Shown: in pieces, positions 12,323 through 25,000 of the stretch
Numbering within the stretch: position 1 is the stretch's first letter
Layout of the letters: each line of letters starts with the position of its first letter
From: Strigamia acuminata
Taxonomy: Eukaryota; Arthropoda; Chilopoda; Geophilomorpha; Linotaeniidae
Direction: 5' to 3'
Length of the DNA: 64,000 nt
Assembly (NCBI GenBank): GCA_949358305.1
Contig: OX442316.1
Span: forward strand, 1,550,001-1,614,000
Notes under the pieces: model-generated
Seen by the model: only the letters and a program-made list of their open reading frames with translations
Told to the model about the DNA's origin: nothing
Database searches by the model: none
Program-made: the position numbers and the translations under genes

Positions 12323-14552
12323 CACTGTTTTCCTTTCCTTTCGCTCGCAGTCGCAGTCGCAGTCTCTGAATTCTTCTTTCCTCAAGTAGAGCAAATTTGT
12401 CAGTGAACGCGACTTGACACTCGAGTGTGGTCCAATCGGCCCGTGTTACGTGATTGGCTTCGGCCGCGCCAAAGTAGGAGGATATTCGCCCCGAGGTGTT
12501 TGGGCGCGTCCAATCAGATTAGAGCAAGAAACCCGACCCCTCGGATTGATTGACGTCTCGCGCGGTGTTGAAATCAATTTGTTTCATTTTCGTGCGGCTT
12601 TTAAATGTTTCAAGTGGTTGCCAATGGATTTTGGTTGGTGAATTACCGAGTGAAAAAGGCATCGAAAGATTGTTTATTGGCGTTGCGAGTGTCCACGGGT
12701 GAAGCCAACATCGAAAAATAAACATCGTAGGGGCACAGGGCAGCATGGTCAAATTGAAAATAGCAATTTGATTGATTTCTTTTCTGGAAAGTGGGGATGG
12801 ATATGGGGAAATCGAGCGAGAAAATGTGGAAAAACGAGGATAAACTTGGGAAAAATTAAAAAATATGGAAAAACCTGGGAAAAAGTTGAAAAAGGTAGAA
12901 AAATATGAAAAGCATCTGGAAAAATTTGGAAATATATGGAAAATTTTGTAAATACCATATGGAAAAATACGGAAAAACCTTGAAAAATGTGAGAAAAAAA
13001 TGTGAAAAACATGGAAAAATGTGGATTTGTGTGTAAAATGGATGAATGCGGACAATGATGGATAAATCAGGAAAAATTTATGAAAAACTGGAAAAATCTG
13101 GAGAAATCTGGCGAAATGTTGAAAAATCTGGCGAACTATGGATAAACATTGGGGATAAATGTGGATAAACGTGGATAAATGTAGAAAAAGTTCTATGTTT
13201 TGGTTGTTAGTTCTAAATGGTCTTCGAATTTTGTATACTTTTCGTCTTAAAATTTAAACCGGTCATAAATCCAGGATTAAGCAAACAAAGGGACCGAGCG
13301 GCGTGCATTCAAATCAATCAATTGGTTCCGATCTCGTCCATTTAAGACACGAGCCGAGCACGAGAATAGAATTACACCACGCTTGGTTTACTAGAACGAC
13401 ATTCACCCTCCTTTCACACCCTCTGTTCACGGACCAAACCAGGCTACAAAACACAAAAATACATCCACGTTTCAACATTTTTATTCCAAACAAAAATCCC
13501 CATAGGAATAACACAGAGAAAAAATTTCCCCCAAAAAATTTAAGTTTTAGTTTTGTAATTTTTTTTTAAAACGTAAAATTGTGAAAAATTGTGAAAAATT
13601 GTTAAATAATTAAAAATTTCACAAAAAAATCTGTCTATAAATTTTTTTTAGACGTTTTAGACATTTTTTCCAAACCCCCCATGTTATTCCAATGGGAGTT
13701 GCAGGGAAGCTCTAAGGGGCAAAAGATGTGCAGTGCGTTATCTATGGCGTGGTTTCATGCTGATAATTAGCGAGTAAATAAATGTTTTTTGTGTTTTTGT
13801 TCCCCGCTGGGACGGTGGTGAGGGGGTGCAATTAATTTCTGTCCAATTTCAATGTCACACCTACGGGGGGTCAGCAATGGGGCCAGTAGGGGGTGTGCAA
13901 GTTTTAATTTACTCCACCAAAAAAAAAAGAAAAATTGGAAAGTGAAAAATTGTTTACAAAACGGAAAATCGTGTTCAAAGATTAAATAGAATTAGTGGTT
14001 TTAATAATCTAGGAGTCGTGTCAGCGTGGAAATAAACGCGACCCATTGGGGTCAAATTGCATGGCATGAAGCGGCCATTAGAGTTGATAAGATGCGTGTG
14101 AGGTGATAGGGCAAAAACAACGCCATTTATAATGTAACGAAACGGTGCCACGCCTAAGTTACCCCTTAATACTTGCATTTCCGGTTGAAAATTTAAGATT
14201 TTCGATTTGAAATCGATTTATTTATCTGTTTTTACGGGATTATTTTGGTTGAAACTGCGATGGAGTGATCGTTTAATGCATTTTTTGATGTTTTGTGACG
14301 TCAAATATCGTCATTTTGTGTCGATTAAATCAATTTTTATCACATTTTGTTACGTCATTTTGCGAAAATATGCAAGGACGGGAATACGGGATGATTAATC
14401 GTTCGAAATGACCCAACTCATTAAGAAGATCAGTGGATGAGAATAAAAGACACCCATCAATCACGTGGAAACTCATAAAAGAGGGGGACAACCACGTGCC
14501 AAACGCATGGCGCATGCGCAAAATGCAAATTTTAAAAATGATTAAAAAAAAA
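12323..14552. other. Upstream region of the Pax gene; no gene seen
   Basis: Just upstream of the Pax ATG on the minus strand is a plausible 5' UTR with repeated TGCGAC triplets (12340-12365). 12415-12620 is relatively GC-rich and could be promoter or enhancer DNA. 12780-13195 is a degenerate repeat of GGAAAAATNTGGAAAA units. The rest has no recognisable feature; short open frames at 13303-13569 and 13975-14178 have no supporting similarity. Confidence 0.55.
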
Positions 14553-14566
14553 TTATTTTATTATTT

Positions 14567-14790
14567 TTAAAATTTTTCTTTTTGAATATTCGGTCGAGTT
14601 GTGGTGGGCGCCCATAGGTGTCGCTGCAAAGTGGTCTTCTCTGGCTCTTTCTTCGGCGGTGCCTTTAAAGTCGACATGGGGGCTTTTAGCCGATTCAATG
14701 CGTCCCCAAGTCCACTTATGGGCCCATACAACAACTTGGCCACACACGCCACAGGTGGCATGAAACTCGGCCATTTTTGATTTATGGCAA
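14567..14790 (-). other. Weak candidate terminal exon (unidentified)
   Basis: Two overlapping minus-strand frames are open. The more protein-like one reads AKLLYGPISGLGDALNRLKA and continues with a Lys/Pro-rich tail to a stop at 14567. The base composition is higher in GC than the neighbours. There is no recognised family, no confirmed acceptor site and no upstream exon. Confidence 0.2.
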
Positions 14791-14810
14791 CAACATGACA
14801 CTCGTTTCAT

Positions 14811-16140
14811 TCCTCTGATTGCTCAAAACTAAAAATACCAAAACTGCAGCGACTCACTCCCCTATCTACGAACATTCGAGTTACCAACTTCGGATACGAA
14901 TTTCAAATTTCGCGCCATAAGTTAGTCAGGGCTGGACTGCGAACAAATTTTTACCGGGAAATCTGGATAGGTCGGGCCAGGACAAAAAGAAGAAAAAAAA
15001 TCGCCAAGTTAGTTCACGTGTCTAGCGCTGTTGTACGCCTGCTCTTGTACTTTTCAAAGTAAGCTAAAGAAATTTGTTTAATTTGTTCCTTCATTAATGT
15101 GTTATTAAAAAGAAATAAGATTAAAAATGTTTTTGTTAATTAGGATTAACAATTTTTCAACCTTGTACACCTTCCTTTGCTGCAATTTCTCGGAACAAAC
15201 TCGAAACGTGAAACGAAGTGAAAGTATCTCCGTGCTCTTTGCTCGAACTGAATGTGCGTTTTCGGTTGCCACTGCCATCTAACGGCGATTAAGATCAATG
15301 TTTTTAAACTATTCGTCCAGATCTTTTCTTTGGCATCACCAGGGTCGGATTAAGACCTTTGGGGGCCCCGGACACATCAAACATTTGACTCGTCTTGCCA
15401 ATAGATGTCGGCGGATCGTCATAGGCGTAATAACGACAAACAATACTGTCCGTCAAACGTAGAATATCGAGGAAAATACGAGCCTGGGATGGGACCTTTT
15501 AAGCCCAGGTGCGTGGGTCCATTTTTTATTTTAAAAAAAATTTATTTCTAAAATTTCACATGACGGTAATTACCGCGTCTATGTACAAATGTATTCAATT
15601 CACTTTCATGCATTATTAGTGTTTTTTAGTTCTGTGCAGCACGACTCGACACCCTCGGTAATCTCATCTGTTCTACGTAGCAGTTTCTAAATAAATATAA
15701 TAAAATAAAATCCAAATTAAACGGGGACTCTCTTTTTCCAGACACTATAATGTATTTTTCAATCAATCACTGCTGTAGCGGATGGTAAGTGTAGGTACCG
15801 GACACCGGTATACCAATTTCTGTTTTTACGATTTTGATTTAATCCGCTCTAGAAAAATAAATTTAATTCCGTATTTACACGATTTCTTTACTGAAAAACC
15901 GCTTGTCTATTAACGTTCTGCTCACATTTAAAACGAAACGGCTCGGACGATTTCTTTGGATTCAACAAAAAAAAATTCCAATTTGATCTAAATTTTAAGG
16001 AAAAATATTTCCATTAGCGGTAAATTTGCACGAAATACCAATTATCTTATCTCCGTGTAAAAACAGAATTGGGTTCTTTCCCCCGAAATCCAAATCAAAA
16101 ATTTGTATTCAAAGAAATTTTGTTTGAACGAAACGAACAC
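14811..16140. other. Intergenic region with possible hAT-type element ends
   Basis: No gene is supported. At 14927 and 15342 are stretches beginning CAGGGCTGGACTGCG and CAGGGTCGGATTAAGACC. The second continues into GGGGGCCCCGG. Both are typical of hAT transposon termini. No partner ends or target duplications were found, so these are at best fragments. The 3' end or UTR of the BAG1-like gene may extend into 15930-16140. Confidence 0.4.
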
Positions 16141-17225
16141 CTGTATTTGATCCACAACACCCTTCCGTCGCATCCGCGCCTCCTTTTGGTTTTCGGCGAA
16201 CGTCATGGCGTCCAGCTGTTCCAATAACTTCATGAATTCTTCGGAAATGTGTTTCAACTGTCGGTTCAATTTGGCCAGCATTTCGCTGGATAAATCTTGC
16301 GCTAAAAAACCCTATTTTTAAAAAAGGTTTCTCACATTTAAGTTTGATGAACGTTTGGGGAATTTATGACTACAAACCTTTTTTAATTCAGTTACGTCGG
16401 TGGCTACACTTTCCAGTTTACTTTCTAGACTGGCTACAAAGCCCTCCACGCGGCAAATTGACTGGAATTCCTCGGATTTGTATAAAGCGTTGGGCTAATG
16501 AAGAAGTCAATGAATAATTTCGATTCACGAGAATGGATTAAGGTGACCAGGTAGCCGGGTTCTCAGTCTTTCGAATTTTTTAAGTAAAATTTTGTAATTT
16601 TTGGTGAAATTTTTGCAATTTTTGATGAAATTTTGCAAATTTTGGTAAAATTTTAAATTGAGGAAAATAAGCGACCCTCCTTCTCGCTTAAACTCAAGTT
16701 AAATAAACCAATTGACTTAACCAAAAACACAACGATAAACAAAAAAAATAACTTTGTCAAACCCGGTTTGTCCTCCCAGAAATAACCCTAAAACAAACTA
16801 TACAAAGAACCATACCCTGCTGCCCAACAACATGATTTTACTTCCAGAGTTGATTCCATAGGATTGTAATGAAGCTGACAAATTGGTCAACGACTGACCT
16901 ACACCAAAAATTAAATTATTTTAATTATTTTAACAATTTTTAATTTTTTTTTAAACCTTTGCTGATAAGTCTTTGTGATGTGATTGGAACACCAGAAATT
17001 GTTTCCAATTTCTCTGCCAATTCCTGCACTGTGGCCTGGTCTGAATTTTTCTCACAGCATCCAGGAAATGAAATTGAATATTTTTCTGTACCTGGAAATA
17101 AATAGTGGAATTAATTTTTTTTGTTTTGGATTAAAATTTGGACATTTTATGTTTTTTCTTTTTCTTTATTTTTTTGTGTTGTTCTTACCATGCAATACAA
17201 GAACTTCAACTGCAACAGGATCCAT
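16141..17225 (-). CDS. BAG1-like Hsp70 co-chaperone (ubiquitin-like + BAG domain)
   Basis: Five exons joined on the minus strand: 17225-17189, 17091-16957, 16898-16816, 16494-16378, 16311-16141 (181 codons, all phases agree). Residues 1-85 form a ubiquitin-like domain (MDPVAVEVLVLHG, ATVQELAEKLETISGVPIT, QRLISKGQSL, GINSGSKIMLLGS). Residues about 100-181 match the BAG1 BAG domain (ELKKGFLAQDLSSEMLAKLN, EEFMKLLEQLDAMTFAENQK, RMRRKGVVDQIQ). BAG1 binds the Hsp70 ATPase domain and promotes nucleotide exchange; the ubiquitin-like part links to the proteasome. The last acceptor was set at 16311 because it restores GFLAQDL in frame. The C-terminal end of the BAG domain is not secure: the reading frame runs on past 16141, or splices at GTGTTC to an exon near 15990. 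Head-to-head with the reductase gene 440 bp away. Confidence 0.85.
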
Positions 17226-17666
17226 GGTGAAAATAATAATTATAGATTTTAGGTATTATGTGGACAGAAATTCAACTAAACTTACAGTTAATTTTTTCCA
17301 TCATTTGTTTTATGAGTTATTTCTTAAAGGCAGAATCGACCATTTGGTTCCAAATCAAAACGGATGTTGATAACACCACTGTCTCCAACTGGTGGCGAAT
17401 TTTAAAAACGCTATCATTTCTTTAAATTTTTTAAAATAAATTCAATATTATTCACGATTTAAAAAGCGTTATTTTATAAATTTAATCATTTTTAAGTTGA
17501 TTTTAACGATTAAATTTCAATTTTAATCGTTTTCTAGTTCATTAGAGAAGTGTAATGACTCAAACGAAAAAAAGGAGCGTAATCATGTATTCACGAGTGA
17601 ACTAGAAGTAGATATTTACGATGCAGATAAGACTATTCGCTATCATCACCAATTTGATTAATCAAC
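17226..17666. promoter_or_regulatory. Putative bidirectional promoter, BAG1-like / cytochrome b5 reductase
   Basis: The 441 bp between two divergent start codons must hold both 5' ends. It is AT-rich. I see no clear TATA box or named factor site. Confidence 0.4.
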
Positions 17667-20600
17667 ATGGCACCAACAGAGGTACACCTTTTCCCACACC
17701 CGAATCAGCCTTTTCGAAGTATTATTTAGTTGTTTTTACATCGAATAATGATTTTATTTCGTTTTAGATCATTCCTATTTTAGTGGGAGTTGCGGTTGTG
17801 GTTGTCACGGCCGTTGTGGCCAAAATCTTCCTGAGCAGACAGAAGGGCGCGCCCGTAACGTTGCAGGACCCTAACGTCAAATATTCATTAAAACTAGTTG
17901 ATAAAGAGGTTTACACGTGTAATTTGACATGTATAACCGAATAATTAATTGTAAATAATTTATTTACAGATTATTAGTCACGACACTCGCAGATTTCGAT
18001 TTGCATTGCCTTCACTTGTACATACATTGGGTCTTCCAGTAGGTAAATTGCATGAGAAATTTAAAAATAAGAAAAAATTAATCAAGTTAAAATCGTATTT
18101 TGCAGGCCAGCATATATATCTTAGTGCTAAGATCAATGGGGAATTAGTGGTGCGTCCCTACACACCCGTGTCGAGCGATAGAGATTTAGGATATTTGGAT
18201 TTAGTTATTAAAGTGTATGAAAAAAATGTTCATCCGAAGTTCCCCAATGGTGGGAAAATGTCCCAGCATTTGGATGGGTTGAGTATGGACGATACGATCG
18301 ATGTTCGAGGACCGAACGGACGGCTCGTTTATAATGGATGCGGTATGAGGTTTTCGAAGAATGAAAAAGCTGTGGGATGGAAATTAGAAATATTTTGTTT
18401 TGTAGGTGAATTTAGCATTAAACCTGATAAAAAGTCTCCGGCAAATTTGGTGAAAGCTTCGAAGATCGGAATGATCGCCGGGGGAACTGGTAGGTATTCA
18501 TTTGTTTCTTGGTACGGGTGTTTCTCGTTAGTCGTTATATGCGATCTCGATTAACGTATAAACCCGGTTTGGAGGGGTATCCCTTAAAATTGTGAGTCTG
18601 ACTATGGTGCCAGATAATTCGAATTACAGTTGAGCCTGTTATATCGAATCGCAACGGACCTAAAAAATCAGTTTGTTTTCACGAAAGTTTGTTATATAAA
18701 AATTCTTTAACATGGTGTTCTATGGCCATGGCCAACCAACCGAGCCATTTTTAACTATTTGTTATAACGAGAAATTCGATATAACGAGGTTCTGGCAGTG
18801 TCGGAAAAAACGAGCCACAATTTTCCAGCAAAAATTCTACTATTACGGCATGCCGTAAAAAGGGCCAGGACCGCCAGGGTATACGGTAATGTATTTTACA
18901 AATTGATGCGTATGATTGAATTACGGACAGTAGAATGCTGATTATCCGAACTGATTGGGGACATAGGTGTTTTAAAGCCGATTTGTTTGCATAATTAGAC
19001 ATTAGGTTTATTTACAATCGTGGACAAAAAAATTGTCGCCTTTTCCTTATGCATAGGAAATGGCGACAATTTTTTTGTCTACGATTGTACATCCTGTACT
19101 GTATATTTTAAAAAAAAAATAGATGAAAAGAAGTCGTTTAAAAACGACGAAAAAATTTATTAAAAGTGGTAATGAATATCGATAAAAAATCAATGACCGC
19201 TGTTTGGATAACTGGTTGTCCGCAAAACCGGTGTTCGAATAATGGGCAATCTACTGTGATTACAGTTTCAACAATATGCAATTGTTTTTCGTGATTTTGA
19301 TGATAATTTTTCAATTTTTATGTTTCCCGTAAGTGTCAATTCACTTTACAGTTACAGTTTACGTGCTGCTTTCTCAGAATCAATTAATTGCGCAATGTGG
19401 AAGATAACTGTTAAAGATAGATTTTTTTTTTTCATTTTATCTAAAATGAAATCAGCCGCCCAATATTTCTATGTTTGATTTAAATTCTTTGTTTTTTTAA
19501 ATTTAAATTTTACTTTCTATAAAACTGAGGGAGTTTTGCATACTCCCTTAGCAGTTTAGATTTCTTTTGTACCGATTTTGTGTTAGGGTCATTCAAAAAG
19601 TCGTTTCAACAGTTGTAGGTGTTGCGATGTTACTTCCTCAAAAGTAATGAGAAAACACTGCAAAATAAAGCTCATTCGAAAAAACAGAACCACTTTGAAG
19701 TAACCTTTGTGAATGCAGCTGCTGCAATTGTTGGAAATAAAATTTTGCAATACAGGCCCTTTGTAACATTTTTGTCTGGGTTCCCAAAACGAATGAAATG
19801 TTTGATGCAAAATATGATTACCGGTATTTTTTTTTTTAGTTTTCCTGTAAGTTAATAAATAAAATAATAGAAAAAGTGTTTACCAAGTGTAATGTTTTTT
19901 TGTTTAGGCATAACCCCCATGCTTCAACTCATTCGGCAAATGCTTTGGGATCCAAACGATAAAAGCGAAATGTGGTTGCTGTTTGCAAATCAATCCGAAC
20001 CGGACATCCTATTGAGACCCGAGTTGGAAGAGATCCAATCCAAACATCCTGACAGATTCCATTTATGGTATACACTTGACAGGCCCCCACTCAAAGGTAA
20101 GACAAATTTCCTTTTGTTACAATTCTGCTTTTGTGGTCGAAAATAAAAAAAATTAGTGCGAAGACGGCAGAGTCGCTCGGGAAATTTGACACCCTGAGCA
20201 GTGGCAACACCCTGAGCAGTGGCCATGGCAGTTGCTAAGGAGAAGTCACTTCATTTCGTCGCCCCTGTTGTTAGGTTGAGTCCGCCTCACGTATCCCTAA
20301 GAATGCCTAACAAAGGGGGGCTAGCACCCCTCCTTGACCCCCCCTTACCAGTTTTTCTAAGCAAAATTCCTTCCAGGGAGTAATGTTCGGCGACGAAAAG
20401 GAGGAACCCCGCTAAGGACACCAATTTTTGTCTTATAAACAGGGTGACCGGGAAAGTCCCCGTTTTGGATGCTTTGCTTTGTTCTGGTGTTCCGAAAAAT
20501 TTTGTCAGGACGCAAAATGTTCCAATTTGTAAAAATTGATCAATTGCTCGTAATAAGAGTAGTTTAATTTGTGTCGAAATTATACACATGCACAAACTTT

Positions 20601-21481
20601 CTCTGAAAGGTCAAGGACTTTTTGATTATTAAGAACAAGACGGAGTTAACCAAAGATTATTGGTTCCGGCATTCGAAGGCAGTGCGCGGGAGAGATTGTT
20701 TCGTGTTCGGCAATTTTGTATCGCTAATGGATGGCCCGGTTTTTAATTTCCAAAATCTGGACAGCCTGCTTGCAAGAATGAGAGCACAGTGCATGCATGG
20801 AGCGTATGCCAGGCTCTTAAACTTCGCCTTTCCCTTACTGCTAAAAATCTTGGCAGCCAAGGGCAACATAAGAATGATAGCAGGGGCCTTAAAGTTCTCG
20901 TCCTTGGCCCGAAGCTATATTTCTTGGAACCCAAAGGCAACAATGGAAAACGACTGTTTCAGGGTTATCAGGGCTGCGCGTTGAAGCGTTGAAGCGTTGA
21001 AGCTGATGCAACAACGCATGCGTGTGAACTAGCCTTTACAGATATTTTGGAGCTAAGCCGAAGAGTATAGATTGAAAGGATCAGGCATAATGCTTGCAGA
21101 GATGGGTCCGAAAGATTTGAATTACTCCGTACTTGTTAGTAGTGGAGGAAACGAGACGGAGTTGATTTATTTGGCTTTGTGTGCTTAATGGTAATCTTGG
21201 CAGCAATAATTGGAAGCCATGCATGATACATTGCTATTTGCTATTTCACGTTATATAACTTGAATTTTACAATTGGAATGAGACATGTTTCTGTTGTTGT
21301 CGTTTAAGATTGGACTTTCAGCACCGGCTTTGTGAATGCGGACATGGTTAAAGATCACCTGCCAGCACCGAATAAAGATTCGTTGATTGTGATGTGTGGG
21401 CCGCCTGCCATGATCGATTTTGCTTGTTCTCCCAGTCTGGATAAATTGGGATACGAAGCGTCATCGCGTTTTGTTTACTAA
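17667..21481 (+). CDS. NADH-cytochrome b5 reductase (CYB5R2/3 type)
   Basis: Seven exons: 17667-17681, 17768-17908, 17970-18042, 18106-18342, 18406-18489, 19908-20096, 21309-21481. Phases match and the product is 303 aa, the usual family length. It transfers electrons from NADH through FAD to cytochrome b5 for fatty-acid desaturation and sterol synthesis at the ER or outer mitochondrial membrane. Residues 6-26 are a hydrophobic anchor ([20 protein letters not shown]). The FAD-binding RPYTPVSSD starts at residue 93, the NADH-binding GGTGITPM is at 181-188, and CGPPAMI is at 276-282. The C-terminus ([15 protein letters not shown]) replaces the common C-terminal Phe with Tyr. Introns 5 and 6 (1.4 and 1.2 kb) are much larger than the others and hold small transposon relics. 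It is convergent with lectin gene A. Confidence 0.95.
18627..18794. mobile_element. Pogo/Tigger-like MITE, copy 1 (in cytochrome b5 reductase intron 5)
   Basis: Starts CAGTTGAGCCTGTTATATCG just after TA. Ends with the inverse of CAGAACCTCGTTATATCGAAT. Its interior shares AACATGGTGTTYTATGGCCA and a GTTATAACGAGAA motif with the element at 60130-60317. CAGT...TTATAACGA ends are typical of Tigger/pogo elements, which duplicate TA. The right-hand TA is not obvious. Confidence 0.6.
19013..19089. repeat. 77-bp near-perfect palindrome flanked by TA
   Basis: Arms TACAATCGTGGACAAAAAAA and TTGTCGCC are mirrored around TTATGCATA, ending CGATTGTA, with only a few mismatches. Size, TA ends and lack of coding capacity fit a miniature Tc1/mariner fold-back element. 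It sits in intron 5 of the reductase gene. Confidence 0.65.
20097..21308. other. Reductase intron 6, no recognised element
   Basis: Contains several moderately GC-rich stretches (20160-20470, 20640-20990) with open frames on both strands but no similarity I can name. A short direct repeat (CTGAGCAGTGGCAACACC-like) lies at 20190-20225 and a triplet GTTGAAGC repeat at 20980-21003. These may be old transposon fragments. Confidence 0.35.
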
Positions 21482-22041
21482 TACAGCTGTATGAAGGAAG
21501 ACTTAATAAAAAGTTGTTTTATTTGGAATTGTACTTTTCTTATCTTTTAAAGATCACTGAAAACAGGAAATCCTAGTTTAACCGGAACTAAATGCTGTAC
21601 ATTACGTTTTTAAGGGATTGTCTGGCCGATTTTTAAAATTTGCAGGCGTAGTTAATTCTTTGAAATAAGAAAAAATATTATACACAAAGTGTATGAAAAA
21701 AATGTATTTTTATTTCAAATAAAATTAATAAAAATGGACTAGTTATTTACTTGATGAACATGAAATATGGAAGTCGTTTTGAAAAACTTGAGACAAACTC
21801 AGCAGAGCGCGATTACTTTTCGAGGTTTATGTTATTATATTATTATAATATTTTCTAGGAAAAAAAAAATCTTTTTCGCAAATGTTTTGGGGCCCCACTT
21901 GGCGATTGGAGGTCGAAAAAGGGAGCAAATACCTCGGGTAGAAACTAAATGCTAATCATGCCACAATCGTGTTTGTCGCAAGATTTTCAAACCTAGTATA
22001 GCTTGTCGATGTTTATAGTATATTTGTTTTTACAGTTGTTT
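21482..22041. other. Convergent intergenic region (3' UTRs)
   Basis: The 560 bp between the stop codons of the convergent reductase and lectin A genes. An AATAAA-type signal lies about 20 bp past the reductase stop (21505-21511). No other feature was seen apart from a GGGGCCCCA motif at 21889. Confidence 0.5.
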
Positions 22042-25000
22042 TTACTTCTCCACGTCGGTAGCAGAATAATTTGCTGCTTTCTTGTCGTGGACGTCTAAGG
22101 TTTCGGCACTTTCAGATTGTTTGTTGAATTTCATCACTTTAGTTCCAGCTTTGGTTTTTCTATACATAAGGATGCAATAATTAAAAGAAGGAATGGAAGC
22201 AAGAGCAGAAGGGACCACTAACCTCACAGCCAGGAAACAAATAACTGCAAGGAGTAACAACACTCCGATGACAACTCCGCACACTATTGCTATGATAACT
22301 GAAAGGAGATGAGTAGATGATGAGTATTTTGGTACTTGTCATCACTACAAGATATTTATTCTACCTCCTGTTTTTAGATTTTGAGTGTTCTTGTCATGAA
22401 GTGAACCATCAGGAAAACAAAATGGTGCAAATCCTGACCAACGACCATTATCCATGCATTTTCTTTCTTTGTATCCTTGCAGAGCATAGCCTTGTGGACA
22501 GAAGTAGGTAATTGTCGATCCAACATCAGTGTTCAGTCTCGAATGGTCGATTAATGTGTCTTCGGGTAATGCTGGAGTTCCGCATTGCAAAATTTCTGAA
22601 ATGGGTCACAACATGATTAGTCTTAGTAATTCTTCCATAAACAACACTTGAGTTGAGTCACAGTGGTCAGCTTTCGTTTTTGTATATGGACGGGGAGATG
22701 AAATCTTGACAACCACTGAACTCGAGGGAAATGACACTTACTGTGTTGACATACGAAGTACAGAAGGTTTGTACACATCTTATCATCCCATTGCCAATCC
22801 AACTGTCCTGACAATGACAAACAAGCTGGTTCATTTGAAGACATATCAGGTTGCAGTCTGCCCCAGTAGTATTGTGTCAATTTATTGTCTAAAATAGAAA
22901 GAAAGAAAGAAAGAAAGAAAAGAGTTAGAGACTAATGGCTATTTTACTATTTGACTATTTTACCATTTTTCCATATCCAAGGCATATTTTTCTTGCCTTC
23001 AGTCATGGCCGTAATGGCACCAATCCAGAAATTCCTATCAATTGATTGTCCATTGTAGACTCCGTCCAGACTGTACCTCAACACTTGTTGAACATCAACG
23101 TTGACATCGGTGACCAAACCTCCCCTGGTTAACTCTTTGCATTTGACATCAGCTGTGGCCCAGGGCAGTGACTGCGAATGGGCGAATGAGTAGCAAGTGT
23201 TTTTAAGTAGAGCGGTTGAAGTATCAGTGGGGCTTAGACTTCCTGGACGGTCAGAGAAACACTGGCCGAAAGACGGTGCTGAAATGTGGAAGGATGTTAT
23301 GAGATATTATGATATTGCTGGTTTTGTTAGGAAAATGTACCTGTCTTCGATAGGACTAGGAGTTCGCAAAAGTTTAACTTTGGATGGTTTTTAATGGGCT
23401 TTATCTCCACAGTGAGATACTGGAATTCCCAAGTTCGACCTAAGGAAAACTCGTAGGTGGTCAAAAATTGTGTGCCGGTATCTCTCGTCATCACCGGTCC
23501 TGTCCATTTTGAGAGACTGAAATCGCTCATTGCAAGCGTCGTTTCATTGAAGGCATTTGCACTGGTCACGCGTATGACGACATCGACATCTGCAAAATTG
23601 AAATTTAGTAGACAATATAAATATAACGACGTAATATGTAACACCAAACACTTAATAAAACTCAAAAATTAATTACCAAACTGAAATATTGACATTAGTC
23701 TAAGAGAAATTCACTTTTTTCGGCCTAAATGCATTTGTTTGCTCACTAGCGCCACCCAAAATGGCCGCCAGTATCCAAAAAGGAATGATTTATGACTAGA
23801 CTTGTACCTATTTTGTCGCCAAATATGAGAACAATAACGTCGACATCTTGAGGTTCCAAAAGATCGATTTTCCAGAAAGATGTCAGTTTATCGGCTTGTT
23901 CCGCAACCGAACATCTCATGTTATGGTCGTCCAATATGGCGCTTCCTTGCCGCGATGGCTTTTCATGGATGTCCACGAATTGCGAGACTCTAGCGACACG
24001 ACGATGCATGGACACTTTGGCAGCTAAATGAAGAAGAAAGATTAGGTTCTTTGCACATAGGATGTTTAGATGAACTTGTTACCACAAAATGGTGCTGGCA
24101 GCGACCATTTGCCATCTTGTTGACACACTCTTTTGATAGGCCCAACCAGAACGTAACCCAAATCGCAGGAATATGAGGCGAATGAGCCAGGAAGAAATCT
24201 TTTACCTTCCGTATCAACCCTGGCGTGGGCATTGTGTCCGGGGAACCCACACGTAATATTTTCAGGTTCTTTGCATGTAAAAACAATTGACATTTAGTAT
24301 AAACATTTGGTTTTAGTAAAAGTTGGCAGCAGATTTTTTCTTTCTTAAAACCATTCGGTAGAATTGTAGTTCTTAGAAGGCGATAGGAAAAAACAGCTGC
24401 TGCGCGCTGCAGACTATTTTCTGCGCTTCTTGTACATACCGCAGAGAGGCTGGTAGGGCAACCATGTTCCGTTTTCATAGCAACGTCTAGTCTTGTCACC
24501 AATCATTTTATAGCCTTGTAAACATGAATAATAAACTATCGAGCCGGGGGTCGACAAACCGGTGAAGTTGAACAACGAGTTGTTTGGTTTCGATGGCACT
24601 CCACAATCCAAGCCGTAGGATAAACCTGAAACAAGATGACGAATGTGTTGAAACTTAAAATCACAAACAGAAATAAGATGAAAAATATTATTTTGCATGA
24701 ATAGCCACAAATACAGAAATGCATAAATTGCAAAAGTGATTTTAGGCTTCAATGTCGAATCTAAGTTTTCTGACTCATTGCTCGTCTTCAAAAGAAAGAA
24801 ATTGATCTTGTTTTCAAAATAACTTGGAATCCTCTGGAATGACTTCTCTAAACAGGATGTGACATTTTGATATCACATCCCCGAGAAATCAACTTGAAAG
24901 AATTGAAATAAGAGGATTAAGTGAAAGTGAAATCATTCAATTGACAAAGGATGGACCATAAGGTTATATTGTAGCTTCATTCAAAAAGTCTTGTTTTAAG

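Noticed and set aside
12519-13055. 178-codon Phe-rich minus-strand frame
   Set aside because: It is a translation of the GGAAAAATNTGGAAAA repeat block, with no conserved domain.
20622-20992. Overlapping open frames of 60-120 codons in reductase intron 6
   Set aside because: They lie inside a well-defined intron, no splice sites fit, and nothing was recognised; probably an old repeat.
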